Positions 33,901 through 47,245 of a stretch of 64,000 bases of DNA are shown here, one piece after another. Source of the DNA: Todiramphus chloris collaris (lineage: Eukaryota > Chordata > Aves > Coraciiformes > Alcedinidae); the NCBI GenBank assembly GCA_025345505.1, contig JANVCC010000012.1, positions 487,583 to 551,582 on the forward strand. The letters are read 5' to 3'. The notes beneath the pieces were generated by a model. That model searched no databases, was not told the DNA's origin, and saw only the letters and a list, made by a program, of their open reading frames with translations. Position 1 is the stretch's first letter, and every line of letters begins with the position of its first letter. A program made the position numbers and the translations under genes.

Positions 33901-34649
33901 TTTCCTCTGAAGGTTTATTTTAGACGTGCACAGGTGAACATGGAGATGTGCATCAGCTAGCGAAGCCGATTTCATGCGAGTCTGGTTCCTGGTCCATTCT
34001 GTTATGTCTTGCGGGCACAGGTTGTTGTCTCTTGCCTCGGCAGGAAGGGTGTGGTGACTAGCACGAGATGGTATTACACCACCAGAACTGGCTTCACTCA
34101 AGTGTTTTTGAACGTATGTCAAGCTGCCTCAGAACAAGCTCAGTTTTTGTCATGCTGAAAATACCCACTAGCACACTGTGAACACCGATTCTTGGCAGTG
34201 CTGTTGTTTGTGCCACAGAGCTGGAGTTAATCAGAGAGTAAAAACATGTCCACGGTCCCAAATGCAGTGTCACAGGTTTGTGTTGCTAAAAAACACTAGC
34301 AATAAAAAAGATACTGCTTTTCATAGAAGCTGATTGGACTTGGAGAATCTGACAGTTGTTGCTGCATCTGAAGCGTTTTTATGTTTTTACCAAAAGTTGT
34401 AATTGGGACCTGCGTGTCTTTTGTGTCTCATAAAAGCTACTTGAACTGGTATAAAGGGCTGCTGAAGAACCTTTTAAGAAATGTACAGAATCTATGTTAT
34501 AGACTTGTTTGTCCAGTTTCCTGATGGTGCATTATGTGTTACTTCCTTTTGATATTTGAGTTTCTGGATTCAGGTCAAGCCTGGCTTTGGAATCAAAAGA
34601 GAATGAGTGGTCTTCTCTCTCATCAGGAGACCTTGAAAACTTTGTGCCT

Positions 34650-35185
34650 AATCATAGAATTGTCAGGGTTGGAAGAGACCTTAAGAATCATCTATTTCCA
34701 ACCCCCCTGCCATGGGCAGGGACACCTCCCACTAGAGCAGGTTGCTCAGAGACCCATCCAGCCTGGGCTTAAAAACTTCCAAGGATGGGGCTTCCACCAC
34801 CTCTCTGGGCAACCTGTTCCAGTGTCTCACCATCCTCATGGTGAAGGAATTCTTCCTAATGTCCAACCTGAATCGACCTATCCCTAGTTTTAATCCATTC
34901 CCTCTAGTCCTATCACTGCCTGACAGCCTAAAAAGTTCCTCCCCAGCTTTCCTGTAGGCCCCCTTCAGATACTGGAAGGCCACAAGAAGGTCTCCCTGGA
35001 ACCTTGTCTTCTTGACTGAACAACCCCAACTCTCTCAGTCTGTCTCCATAGGAGAGGTGCTCCAGCCCTCTGATCATCCTCATGGCCCTTCTCTGGACAT
35101 GTTCCAGCACATCCATATCCTTCCTGTAGTAGGGGCTCCAGAACTGGACGCAGTACTGCAGGTGAGGTCTCAGTGCTAGTGAGTG
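34650..35185 (-). mobile_element. CR1: CR1 LINE fragment, 3' end
   Basis: Minus-strand copy starting ATCATAGAATTGTCAGGGTT, then CCACTAGAGCAGGTTGCTCA, ATGGGGCTTCCACCACCTC, CTAATGTCCAACCTGAATCG and CTCCAGAACTGGACGCAGTA. A distinct subfamily from the 'GTTAACCCAGCACTG' copies. Confidence 0.93.
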
Positions 35186-36979
35186 GGCAGCTTGTCCTGA
35201 CAAATAAGGGAAACAGTGTTATTGGATCATACCTCATGTAAATACTCCTCGTAGGGGAGGCAAAGGCAAAAATATTTATTTACTATTTACTTATTTTTCA
35301 GGTAGGGGCCAATGTAGTGTGGTTATCTTGACTGCAGAGAATTTAATACTGTGTTGCTTTGCTTGCTATCCCCAGCTGGTCACTTGAGTTCAGCTTCTAG
35401 TGAACTTTTAACCTGGCTGTTACCTCGTACTACAGTTGGTGATTTCAGTTTTCTGATGAATATGCATCAGATTTTTAATGTTTTTTGTCTTAGTAAAGTC
35501 AGTGAGCTTGTTTAATCTTCTTATTTGCTTCCTGCAGTATCAAAGTGCACGAAAAGAAGTCTTCAGCATTCACAGTTTTAAAAAGGGTCTGTAAAAAAGG
35601 GGCAAAACCTAATCAAACCAAAGTTATTCCAGTCATTCATTTTCAGTAAAAAAACCTGGTTTATAATAGCTTAAAGTAGTGCTTTTCTGTTTGTGTTGTG
35701 GTTTTTTGTTTGTTTGTTTTGTTTGGGGTTTTTGTTTTGTTTGGGGTTTTTTGATACAGTAGAATTTAAAACTTCAATCCCATTTTTTCAAAATGCTTAG
35801 TAGCAATAAATCCCATTAGAGGCTTTTTATTGACTTAATGTTGTAAGTGTTTGATTGTGTTTATTTCAGAAATAAACACAGTATTTTGACTTGTGGAAAG
35901 AGTAAAAGTAACTAAAAAAAAATCTATTGAAATGTATTTTTATTTTTTTCTCCTCTGTGCTATTGTAAGCATGGAGATTCTATTCTTAGATTTTTTTTTA
36001 AGTTCTTAATGATTGGAGATGTTCCTTGTAACAGCCTTTTGAGTTATTTTAAGTATTCCTTTCTTTGTGCCTATGAGAATGCAGTCAGGTCCAATCTCCA
36101 GTGGCTCCAAGGAGGTTGTTCACACACATCTCTATCCTCCTGCGCTTCCTCCGGCACGCATCCTTTTAATGAGAAAGACAAAACGCGTTGGTGTCTGATT
36201 TTCTGAGAAGAGCTCAGCCATGCAGAAGGCTTTCGAAGATTTATGGTGGTAAAGCCACAAAGCGTAGTTATTTCTAGCTCGTGTGCCAGATGCAAGACAG
36301 TGTTACGGAAGAAAATTTTGGCACTTGTGATCACGTTTAAATATGTACAGTACTGAGCATAAATAAGTTATTTTGTTTGGCTCTGCTATATTCTGTGTTG
36401 GAGGGGAGGGGAAAAAAAAGGAGGAGGCAATGAAAAAAACCTGAACAAGCCACAATTTTTCTTGAGGGTATGATACTCTTAAGATTATCCCAGATCAAAA
36501 GTGCTTTTAAAGATGTTCTACTATAAAAATACATGAATTTGTATATTTTGTAAGGTGTTCCTGGCAGTATTTGGAAAGGTGGGAAATTTGAGAAATTACT
36601 TAAAATTATTTTCTAAGTGTGTAAAAGGTGGGAGTACTTTGGATTTAATTTGGAGTTTGTGAATGACAATGAATTTTTTTTTCTTATTATTTTTAAAATT
36701 TATTTTAAATAAAATAAATTGACCCAAACGCTTTTCAGAATTTCAGCAGCAGAGTAAAACTGTTTTACCTCTTGACAGAATTGGGAATTTCTATCTGGCC
36801 ATGGTACCATATGTTAGGCTGCTGAATCTCTGTTGATATTTGATCTAAAAATCAATGTCTGTCCATTCTGAAACCAGGCAGGGACAGAGGAGAGAGGCTA
36901 GAATGACTTGTGATTTCAGAAGAAAATTCAGAAAAGCACTAATAGGTAGCATTACAGTGTCTTGATTTCTAGCAGCCCC

Positions 36980-37955
36980 TTTCACAGAATCACAAAGTTA
37001 CTGAGGCTGGAAAAGCCCCTGAGATCATCAAGTCCAGCCTATGACCCAACACCACCACATCAGCTAGACCATGGCCTAAGTGCCACATCCAGCCTTTCCT
37101 TAAACACACCCAGGGATGGTGACTCCACCACCTCCCTGGGCAGTCCCTTCCAATGTCTGGTCACCCTCTCTGTCAGGAAGTGCTTCCTCATATCCAACAG
37201 AAACCTCCCCTGGCACAGCTTCAGGCCGTGCCCTCTCATCCTGTCACTAGCTGCCTGGTCTCCCAGAGCCCGACCCCCACCTGACTACAGCCTCCCTTCA
37301 GGGAGTTGTAGAGAGGGACAGGGTCCCCCCTGAGTCTCCTCCAGGCTAAACATCCCCAGCTCCCTCAGCCTCTCCTCATGAGACTTTCTTCTAGTCCCTT
37401 CCCCAGCCTCATTGCTCTCCTCTGGACCCTCTCCAGCACCTCAATATCTTTCTTGAAATGAGGGGTCCAGAACTGTGCCCAGTACTTGAGGTGAGGCCTC
37501 ACCAGTGCTGAGTACAGAGGAGAATCACATCCTTAGTCCTGCTGGCCACACTATTCCAGATACAGGCCAGGATGCCATTGGCCTTCTGGGCCACCTGAGC
37601 ACCCTGCTGGCTCATGATCACCCGGCTGTCACCCAGCACTCCCAGGTCTCTCTCCACCAGGACACTCTCCAGCCACTCCTCCCCAGTCTGTAGCGCTGCC
37701 TGGGGTTGCTGTGGCCAAAGGGCAGGACCCTGCACTTGGTCCTGTTGAACTTCATGCCTTGGCCCATTGACCCAGCCTGTCCAGGTCCCCCTGCAGCATC
37801 TTCCTACCCTTCGGCAGGTTGAGACTCCCTCCAAATTAGGTGTCATCTGCAAATTTACTGAGGGTAGACTCAATCCCCTCATCCAGGTTGTCAGTAAAGA
37901 TGTTGAATAGGACTGGGCCCAGTGCTGATCACTGTTGGTGTCTCCCCAGCCTGGT
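36980..37955 (-). mobile_element. CR1: CR1 LINE fragment, about 1 kb, reaches the RT domain
   Basis: Minus-strand copy from TTCACAGAATCACAAAGTTA (3' end) through CACCACCTCCCTGGGCAGTC to TGTTGAATAGGACTGGGCCC. On the minus strand the inner end encodes [16 protein letters not shown] followed by a stop, which is the RT motif C region with the canonical FADD. It is the longest simple 5'-truncated CR1 in intron 2. Confidence 0.94.
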
Positions 37956-38428
37956 TTCAGCCTCTTATCTCAAAATGTACTTTGCTCACTTTCATCTGTG
38001 TTATCACGAGTGAAAAAGGGCGTAGAGGCAGTGGCTTCACGTGTTATTTTAATGTGTTGTTGTGTATGAAGTTTTCTTTCATGTTAATTGATTTTGTACA
38101 ATTATTTCTGATTATCCTTATGTGATCCAAGCTGCCTAAATAAGAGGACAAGTAAATACAGCTGCTTAGTGACACCTAATTAGAAATAGGTCCCCTTCTC
38201 ATTCTTCCCTTCTTCTCAATGCTGTTAGTCCACAGAGCTGTGTGAGAGATATAGCATAGAGGTGAAGTATGCACATTTTCTGTACAAGGTCTGCTACAGT
38301 ATTTATATGTGTGGGTCGTTGGGGGAAACCAAACCATTTCTGGGAATGCTGGTGTTACTTTCAGGATTTACTCCTATCTGAATTACAAGAAAGAGAAGAA
38401 AAAAAGAAGAGGACTAGCACAAGGGTAA

Positions 38429-38454
<26 letters not shown>
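38429..38454 (+). repeat. Poly-T tract (26 T)
   Basis: A long homopolymer in intron 2. It could be the antisense poly-A of a retroposed sequence, but nothing recognisable precedes it. Confidence 0.9.
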
Positions 38455-38459
<5 letters not shown>

Positions 38460-38684
38460 GAGTCATAACAAAGCCCAGACCCTTTGAATTTTAATACCAC
38501 AGGAGCTGGTGAAATAAATCTATGGGTGTAAGATGGTAAACTTCAGTTAATTCACTATACTGACAATATCAGAATACATAGGTGTTCCTTGTAAATAGAT
38601 GCTTCTCCAAGGTCTCTCCCCTCGGGTGTCTACACCAGTAAGAATTTCAGAGACTGCCACACCTTTGTTCTGTGCTGCAACTAT

Positions 38685-38755
38685 TTTGGCTGTGCTGAGT
38701 TAATGGTTGGACTCAATCTGAAAGGCCTTTTCCAACCAAAACAGTTCTATTGCCT
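38685..38755 (+). mobile_element. CR1: CR1 LINE, terminal 70 bases only
   Basis: GCTGAGTTAATGGTTGGACT, then CTGAAAGGCCTTTTCCAACC and CAGTTCTATTG: the extreme 3' end of a young-subfamily CR1. Confidence 0.75.
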
Positions 38756-39039
38756 TGACAGAAACAGCTCTCTTCTACTTGGGTGAGAAAATGAAATCTC
38801 GTGCAGCTGCAGCTCCTGTTGCATCTGTCTGATGTTTTACCACTCTCTGCTTGCATGTAGCACTGTCCTATGATTTGGCATATGGGGAGTAACAGATTAT
38901 AGTTTGTCCTTCCTGATACTGGGTTGGAGGAGATAGTTTGGTGGCTGAAGTGATCTCTATCCCCTGTAATGAAAGTTGCTGCCATGACTTCGGTTTCTTG
39001 GGTGTTCGTATCTGGAAATACAAGAAAAGGTCTATATAA

Positions 39040-39262
39040 GAAAATTAAGAGCTCTAGGAGAGACCTTATTGTGGTCTGCTAGTACTTAAATGGGACCTAT
39101 AAGAAGAATGAGGACAATCTTTTTAGCAGAGCCTGTTGTGACAGGACAAAGAGTGATGGTTTTAAACTAAAAGAGGGACTAAAGGTTCAGACTAGATACA
39201 AGGAAGAAAACCTTTTAGATATAAGGAAGAAATTTTTTTACACTGAGAATGGTGAGATACTC
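39040..39262 (+). mobile_element. CR1: CR1 LINE fragment without its 3' tail
   Basis: Plus-strand sequence CTAGGAGAGACCTTATTGTG, GCAGAGCCTGTTGTGACAGG, ACAAAGAGTGATGGTTTTAA and GAAGAAATTTTTTTACACTG. Similarity stops at ATGGTGAGATACTC (about 39262), so the last ~180 bases are missing. The block GGTTCAGACTAGAT..AAGGAAGAAA is partly duplicated. Confidence 0.82.
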
Positions 39263-41602
39263 AAGTAAAGGACTACAGAACTCTACTTTTGGTTTTTGGT
39301 TGGGTTTTTTTTTTTTTCTTTCTTGCCACCCTTCAGTGCTCTGGAGACAACATGAATGTTGCATGGGACCACGTGTCTGGAGCAGCAGCAGTGTTGAAAT
39401 ACAGCAAGGGAATGTGGTGTGTGAATGTGGGTTATGAAAGCTGAATGTTGTACATTTCGATACCTTGTAATAATAGAGCATTTAATTCTCTTTACTGAAA
39501 CTATCGTTGGGTTGCTTAAAAAGCTTTTCATACTGGATGATTTTTTTTTTCTCTATATAAAAGCAGACAATAAATCTACTACAGTTGATCTTTTTGAAAC
39601 GCTGATAATCTAGATAAGGAAGAAAATGTCAGTACTGTGCCTCGTTGTTGTGTTGTGTTTTTTGTTTTGGTTTGTTTTTTTCCTTTAGGGGGGAAGGTAT
39701 GATTATCTTTTTGTCAGGTGTGCTTAAGTAGGATACAGAAAGATGGGTGAATTTGTCAGCAGAAGGATTCAGTCCTCGTGACTCGATTTCCAGCTCTTTG
39801 AGCAATTTCATATTTTCTTTACAGATAAAAGAACACTCAGATTTCTGTATAGAAAATACACTCAGTTTTTTTGGGGTACTGAAATATTTTGTACAGCTAA
39901 TATATTTGGGTCTGTTAGTGGGATTTACAGCTCTTCCTTGTATTCTGTGTTCTCCACCCAATAATAGAAAAGAGATGAAAGAAAAGTAATGTATGCAGTT
40001 TCTTTGAGCGGTTTCAGTAAGACTAGTTTGTATCTCCACCTTAGCAGTGCTTTGTGTGTTTCAAATGTAAGTGAAGAGCTCAGAAGTGTAATGATCTGGG
40101 AGGTGTTGAAGTCTTTTGAATCACTGCCCTTCTATATAGTGACAGACTTGGGAAGTGCACTGGTTCTCTTGGCATATCTGATTTATTTATTTTTTCCTCT
40201 GTGCTTGCTCTGTAAGAGGTGCAGAAGCACTTGCTAGAACATGGTGACCAACATGCAGGGCAGCATCTACCTAACACTTCTGCTCTAATAAAATATATGC
40301 AGAGCTTAAATGATGTGTATTGTGTTCAAATAAGTTGAAAAAAACAAACAAACTAACTAAAAACCCCAAACTTAAAAAAAAAAAATGTTTCTCTGTGTTT
40401 TTATTAATCTATGTGAAAGCAGATTTTGGGGAGTTACTGTGAGCTAGTCAGTTGTGTAGAAAACATAAAGACAGACATACACTTGTATGTTTTTGAAGCA
40501 TTTGAAGCTTAGGCTTTTCTGCTGAAGAGGTGAACATAATCTTTGTTATTACATGAGTCTTTTGGTTGTACATCTGCATAATTTTCATGCCAGTATCCAA
40601 AGACTGGTTTAAATTCATATTCCAGTCTGTTTGTTGCTGTGGGGGAAGTGACCTGACTAATACCAGGAGAATTGAATCCTCTGTCTCTGTTGTTTCTGTA
40701 ACAGCTACTGGGCATTAGGTAGTTAAGAAATAGTATAAAAGTCTATATGAAGAGTTGGAGCATTATCTAGTGTGTTGCTGAAGCCTGATAAAAATGTTCT
40801 TTAATTCTTTCTTCTGCACATGCTTCCTGTTTGCATTCTCTGGTCTTTTGGTAAGAGGTTACTCTCTTCCTTCTCATATTAACAAATGTGCGAGCATGAT
40901 TAAAGGTATTTTTCTTTTACTTGAAGTCAAGGATGGTGATGTTGTTATTCCTGATTTCCTGGGGTGACTTGCACTCCTGACCAGTCGCGTCCTGCAGCCT
41001 GCAGCCAAGGTTTACCATTACTACAGAGCTCTGCTGTGCCAAAGGAATGTGACTGTCCACAGTGGTCTTTGTTCTGTAGTTTGGGGTAGTCTTTTAAACG
41101 CCCTGGGCCTAGACTGTGGAGTTTTGATCTTCCCCCAAAAATTTGTTTAACTTAGCAGGGGTCCTTTGATCTTCTCTCCAGCTTGCTGGAGCCGATTAAT
41201 CCCAAGTCCTTCACGTGGAGATGCACTGCCCAGTTAATACCCAAGACTAGGTCTTTTCATTCAGAGATGTTATGGTGAATCTAGACACATCCAAACACAT
41301 CTCTGAAGTAAGCAAATGGATCTTCCTGCTGTAGAAGTTTATCTGTTCAAATTTTTTTTTTTTCTTTCTAAATCTAGCAATTTAGTTCATTATTATGTTA
41401 GATGAGGGCTGGGCCCAATTCTGCTGGCAAAGCTAACTAGGTGTTAAAACTTATTTTGACTTATCTTCACCTAGCAGTGCTGGTGAACTGCTAGAGCACA
41501 GGCAACCTGTATGAGCAACCATGTTCTGGTTTTACTCTAGCTTTTACCTTGGGCAGAATACCCTAACTGCATGATACTCCGGCTTCCCAGAAGTAATGTT
41601 TT

Positions 41603-42096
41603 CATAGAATCATAGAATCGTTCTGGTTGGAAAAGACCTTTAAGATTATCAAGTCCAACCGTTAACCCAGCACTGCCAGGTCACCACTAAGCCATGGCCC
41701 TCAGCACCACATCTCCATGGCTTTGAAACCCCTCCAGGGATGGGGACTCCACCACTGCCCTGGGCAGCCTGGGCCAGGCCTTGGCAACCCTTGCAGGGAA
41801 GAAAGTTTTCCTAATATCCAATCTAAAACTCCCCTAATGTAATTTGAATCCTTTTGTCTTGTCTATTGCTTGTTCCTTGGGAGAAGAGACCAACCCCCAC
41901 CTGGCTCCAGCCTCCTTTCAGGGAGTTGTAGAGAATGAGAAGGTCTCCCCTGAGCCTCCTTTTCTCCAGGATGCACAACCCCAGGTCCCTCAGCTGCTCC
42001 TCACAACATTTGTGCTCTAGACCCTTGCCCAGCTTTGCTGCCCTTCTTTGGAATGCTCCAGCCCCTCAGTGTCCCTCTTTTATTGAGAGGCCCAGT
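41603..42096 (-). mobile_element. CR1: CR1 LINE fragment, 3' end (young subfamily)
   Basis: Minus-strand copy with an intact tail CATAGAATCATAGAATCGTT, then CAAGTCCAACCGTTAACCCA, CTGGGCAGCCTGGGCCAGGC, TTGTTCCTTGGGAGAAGAGAC and GGGAGTTGTAGAGAATGAGA. Well-preserved tail repeats suggest a recent insertion. Confidence 0.95.
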
Positions 42097-42571
42097 TCAT
42101 AAATGAATTTCCAATACAGTTATATTAAAAACTGATTCTGAATTACCAGTTAAGCACCTGAGCTGTGCTTGCCCTTGGGGAGGATTATCCTCTGTTGAGC
42201 TTCCTGGTCTGTAGTGTTTGTGCTCCTGCAGGTAGTAAGCAAGATCAAGCAAAACTAGTGTCAAAAAGTAAAGGCTTCTCGTATTCTTTTTAAATATCTC
42301 TTTTTTTCCAGGAGGCTGGTTGGCAGTAGGCTTAAGCTTCTGCTTTTTGGAAAAAGGATGGGGTGGGACTCTGGCTGTTCTTCTTTGGGTAGCTTATGAT
42401 CAAAGAAAAATTGGAGGTGACTGGTTGTACTCAGAAGAATCTGCCCAGGTGAAATGGGTAGAGGTTAGGAAAGCTACCATTCCAGGAAAGGAGATGAGCT
42501 GAACTGGAAGAGAAACAGTTAAAGATAGGCAATGCCCTGGTGGCTAGTGGCATTATGAATAAAATACCAAG

Positions 42572-43352
42572 GTTCTTTTTTCTTTTTTTTTTTTACCTAT
42601 CCAGTAGATACTCTACCTAACAGAAATTTTCAGCCTCCACTCCTTTTCTTGATGCTTCAACAATGACCGCAAAGTCAGAAAGCATAATTCTATCTCCATG
42701 TCTCCCCTTTTGCTTCCTTCGAGTCCCATCTGGCCCAGGGATAATGTGCACGAGCTGAATAGTGGGGAACTGAACAACCTTTCCATTGCTTGCTTTGAAC
42801 AGGCATTTGTAGCAATAGTGATAGTTGTTTTTTAGTATGTGGACCACAACCTGTAACAGCAATGTAGCTCTGAATTATACTGGCAGGAAAATCAGAAGGT
42901 GGTAGTGGGAGGAGATGTGCAAAGGTGACTGACAGATCCAATTCTTGCATGTGACATCCAGGCAGGTTTAAATATCCTTTGAAGGAAAATTGTGAACAGT
43001 GCTGTTTACAGAAAGCTGTATGGTGAGCAGGAATGTGCTTTCTTGTAACAACATCTGTGTATGGAGTAGCGTACCTGGCTGTGGGTAAGCACTGAGGTTG
43101 GTTCACCTGGCTTGTGGGGTGACAACCGCCCTTAAGTATCTTAAACCCACTGTGGCAGAGTTCCGAGACTTTGCACTGAAGTGCCTGAGGTCTGGGCGTG
43201 TTCCATGCCAACTGTTGTATGTGCTGTAGTGTCTGGGAGAGATGGGCAACAGCTGGCAGCTGTTTCTTGAAGAACAGCAGCTTTTTGTGACGGTACCAAT
43301 GGGTTAGCACCCAGAGGTGTGATTGGGGTGTAGACGGTGAATATTGCCTCAC
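42572..43352 (-). pseudogene. Unrecognised minus-strand ORF with adjacent poly-A (possible retrocopy)
   Basis: A 220-codon frame runs on the minus strand from 43352 to 42690. A second frame (about 42862-42617) overlaps its end. Immediately beyond, the minus strand carries an A-rich tract (complement of TTTCTTTTTTTTTTTTACC, plus about 42580-42598), as a processed retrocopy would have. I do not recognise either protein. There is no convincing matching target duplication, and the flanking sequence shows no CR1 motif. It may simply be a chance open frame next to an A run. Confidence 0.25.
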
Positions 43353-46300
43353 GCAAACATCTTGTGAAAATATTTTAGTGGGGAATGTGCTGAGTGTGAA
43401 TAGTGGAGATGAATTCTTTGCAGTTGCGGCTTGTTTTCTTGCTCTAAAACTTTATAAAGAATACTCTGAGATATACCTACAGTTACATTTTAGAAATTGG
43501 ACCACATATTTTCAGTGAACTAGTCAATTTTATTGACTTAACCCAATACATGTGCTGCATACTTATGACTTTTTTGAGGAAAAAAATGTATGATGGTTAT
43601 TATGACTTGTCAAATGCGTTAAAAGACAGAAGTTGTGTCAGTGTTAAGGACAGCGAAACCTTGTGAAAGGCATCATTTAAAAACTAAGTGCCTGTATTAA
43701 AAATATAGGTAAAGAAAGGAGAAAAGTCTTTGTAATAAACCTGGGTGGCACTGTCAAGATTCCTGAAATGTGACAGATGCGTAAGGTAAAATCTCTGAAG
43801 TTGTTGTCACCTCCTACAAAACATTTTGCCGATCAAGGATGAAATAAACCGCGTGAATGATGAAATGTGTCTTGGCCTCTTCAGAGAGCTGCTAAACAAA
43901 TCGGTGTCAAAGAAACTCCTATTTTTGTCAAGTCTCCTAGTAGACTGTCTGAATTACGTTAGTGGTTTTGTTTTGATATTCTTTTTAAGGTTTGTTTTTT
44001 GTTTTGTTTTTGTTTTCTGAGTAGGAAATACTTTGAATATGATGGTTTGGGCAAGCTGTAGAAAAAGTACCTTTGTATTTGTCTGAATTGTGTCTCTCCT
44101 TAATGTTTGCTTGGCTTCCCATTTTAAAACAAAACCTGATTAGTGATCATCTTAAATCTACTTAAGCTCTAAAACCAATCTTCATATTTGTTGTAAATGC
44201 TAATGCTATGAAGGCGACACACTTTTATTTTGAAAAGGGTGAATGAAATGTTCACGCTTCTCAGCAGCCTTCTGGCTGTTCTTTTTTGCTTTCTTTTTCA
44301 TTCTAGTAAAGGGGAAATCTCTATCGTTTTAGCATTGGTTTGTGTCTGGCTGTAACATTGCTCTGATCCCAAGCTAATGCTAATACTTTTCCAAGACAAA
44401 CTGCTGAAACATTGACTATATTTGAGGTTGCAAGAATTCTCTCTATATAGTGACAGAAATTAAATTTAATTTTTTGTTTGGTTGGTTGGTTCTATTGCAA
44501 CTCATCCTAATCCCAGACTATACCCTAATGTTGTTTATGGTGAGTACACTTGAGTACATTGCCTTCTGTTTAGTGTTGTCTGGAAATTTTTCCTGTGTTC
44601 AATGCTAGAGGGTCATTGTTCAGGCATGAGGTAAAGCTGTTTCATGGTGGACAAAAGGGCCATTTATCATAGGTTGTGTGGATCAGAGCATTTTCAATGA
44701 TTAATAAAAATCTCACTTCACAAGCATAGTTAAAACTGAAACTTGGGAGAAAATTGCTTCTTCATTTTTATATAGGTTTATGAAGGAGAAGCTTTGATTA
44801 ATTGCAAGCTTGTGCTGATAAAACCCACAAATTTGTCCTGTTCAAACTGCAGTTTACTTGTGGATTTGTGCTATCACACTGTGCATTTTGCATATACATG
44901 AATATTTTGGTTGAAATCAGATCACTTTTACATTAAAAAGCCTGTGTTAGAGATGTTACCAAGATGTATGTGATGCATGCTACAAAGAGCACCTAAACTT
45001 GCACTCGCTGGCCTATGCCAGTTGTGATTGACTTCTAAAAGGTCCTGGTAAAAACGGTGCCTTTGTAACACAGATGTATGGGGAAGTTGTAGATTTTTCA
45101 GTACATCAGTTGAACTATTTTGAGTAAGCAATTTACTCTCTGAAATACAAATGAGCTAAAAAGCTCACAGGGAGGGATATTTTTTCAACAGCAGGAAATC
45201 ATTCCTGCGTAAAAACTTCTGAAGTCAAGAAATTCACAGTCTGACTGTCTGGATTTTGTATTTCAAAGCAAGATCTCTATCTCCTCACTGTCTGTGGGCA
45301 TGGAAAGCAAATTGGTTTCTTACACCTTTTTTTGACTGGGGTTAGAAGGGTAGTGCCGAGATTGCCAGAAATACAGCAGGTGATAATTTCTTAAACCTGT
45401 GTGCCACTGCAATGACTGAAAGGTGCTTCTGTGAGTCTTGAATTTTATGATGGTGTGGTTGACAGTGCCCAACCGCAAAGAGCCAAGGGTCACCTGGGGT
45501 TTCTATCTACTGAGGATAAGAGAAAACCAAATAACTTCCATTATTTTCTAAGACCAATTTCATAGTAAAAAAAGTGAGAGAAATTCAGGATTGGAAGTAT
45601 GCTGCCCATCATCACTTGTAGAGGAGGTTAATCTGTCTCTGGTTCCAGTTACCTCTGGGTCCAAATTAGAATAAACTTTTCCTGCATCCAGAAGAATGAT
45701 GATAATAATGCTGATGAAGACCTGTCGCTGCATTTAGAAACAGCTCCACTTCATGTCAGTGATGGGGCTTGGTGATAACCTAGGAGACACAAATAATTTC
45801 CAGCTCTGCCTCTCTTCTAGATTTGGAATCAATGCATAAAAGAAATATTTCTTTTTTTTTTCCCATGTTAGAGAGTTGCTTGAAGGGAGGGCAAGAGGAT
45901 GAACTAGATACTGAAAACTCTGTGTGAGAACTGTAGTAAAACAACTGTAGATGAATGTGTGCAACTTTGATCCCTTGATATAGGAGGGTCTTTTTTATAT
46001 AGTTTGCTGTATGTTGATTTAAGTTACAAGCAGATTTTCTGCAAATTGCTTGAAATGTTTTCTGCTTTAATACCTCTGTTCAAGTTCAAGAGATTTTTCC
46101 TTTTACTGTAATTGATCTTAGTTGAAAATAAGAAGGTATTTAAAGAATAAACATACCAAAAGACAAATCATAGCAAAGCTGCCTGAGATGGTTTCTTTTA
46201 GTGTCAGGAAGAGCATACATTTAATTGCAGCATTGAAATGATGAATTTGATGCAGTTGGTGAGTTACTGTAAATCCTCTGTGTAGCAGAATAGTAGTAGA

Positions 46301-46849
46301 AAGCTGTAGTAAGACTCCTCTGGGTGGTAAGATGTTCCATAGTAGCAGAATCATCAAGGGATTACCGTGAATTTGGCTATAAAAGGGATGGGGCAGATAT
46401 TGTAACTTTTATTTGCTTGGGGAAAGATGTCCGTCGCTCATCTGCTGAGATCAGGCGGACCTCAGGTTGATTCACCAGCCGGAAATGTCACTGGCTTCTT
46501 GTGGTGGGTCATGCAGCTTCATTGTGGGTGAAAGTTTAGACTGTGGGTGACCTTCTGAGGGTGGTTTTGAGCTTTTTCTTTTGGCTTTTGTACTTTTGCA
46601 GCTGATGGGAACTTGCCCTACCCAGTAATGATGGTATTAATATGCTCCTGTTTAAAAGTCTTGGCCTGGAGGCCACATTCACACTGTGCTGAGATGTTTG
46701 TGGTATAATAACTGTAAATTTTCCATACTTGTTGTGGGAGGAAGGCTGGTCTTCATAACTTGCTGTTGGGAGTCCTGTCCAGACTAGGGACAGCTTGGGC
46801 TTTCCTGACCACAAATTGACTTCAGAACCTGGAGACACACTGTCATGAG

Positions 46850-47245
46850 AGCAGAATTCAGCTTGTTCATACAGTTGGTGGGCAGAATCTCCTGGGAAGC
46901 AGCCAGGAAGAGGAAATATGGCTGGATTGATGGTTTTACCATAGTTTTTTCTATGGAAGACTTCCAGAAAATTCAGGAGCAAACTATCTCATTGTGTAGA
47001 AAGATCAGAAGTTTCATCAGAAGCGCCTCAAGGCTGAGCAAGGAGCTAAAAGACAACATAGAAGTGAAAGTGGTGGGCAGTAAATGGAGTATTAAAGCTT
47101 TGCTTGACTGCTGAAGGACAGTATCAGTTATATCTACAGCTGGTCAGGGATGTGAAGAGTAATACAAGGGGTGCTATGAGATTTTCAGAGGCAACAGGGG
47201 AGACAGCCTAGTGATGGGCTCTAGGGAAAAGACCGCAGTTTTACA
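46850..47245 (+). mobile_element. Possible very old CR1 ORF2 relic
   Basis: Weak plus-strand resemblance to the ORF2 spacer of CR1: AGGCTGAGCAAGGAGCTAAA and GGTCAGGGATGTGAAGAGTA recall the consensus stretch encoding KAEQELKR and VKNNKKGF. Heavily degraded, with no tail. A profile search would decide it. Confidence 0.3.

Noticed and set aside
46536-47114. Host gene suggested by overlapping ORFs (148 codons minus, 89 codons plus)
   Set aside because: The plus-strand sequence weakly resembles degraded CR1 ORF2, and neither translation looks like a known protein family.
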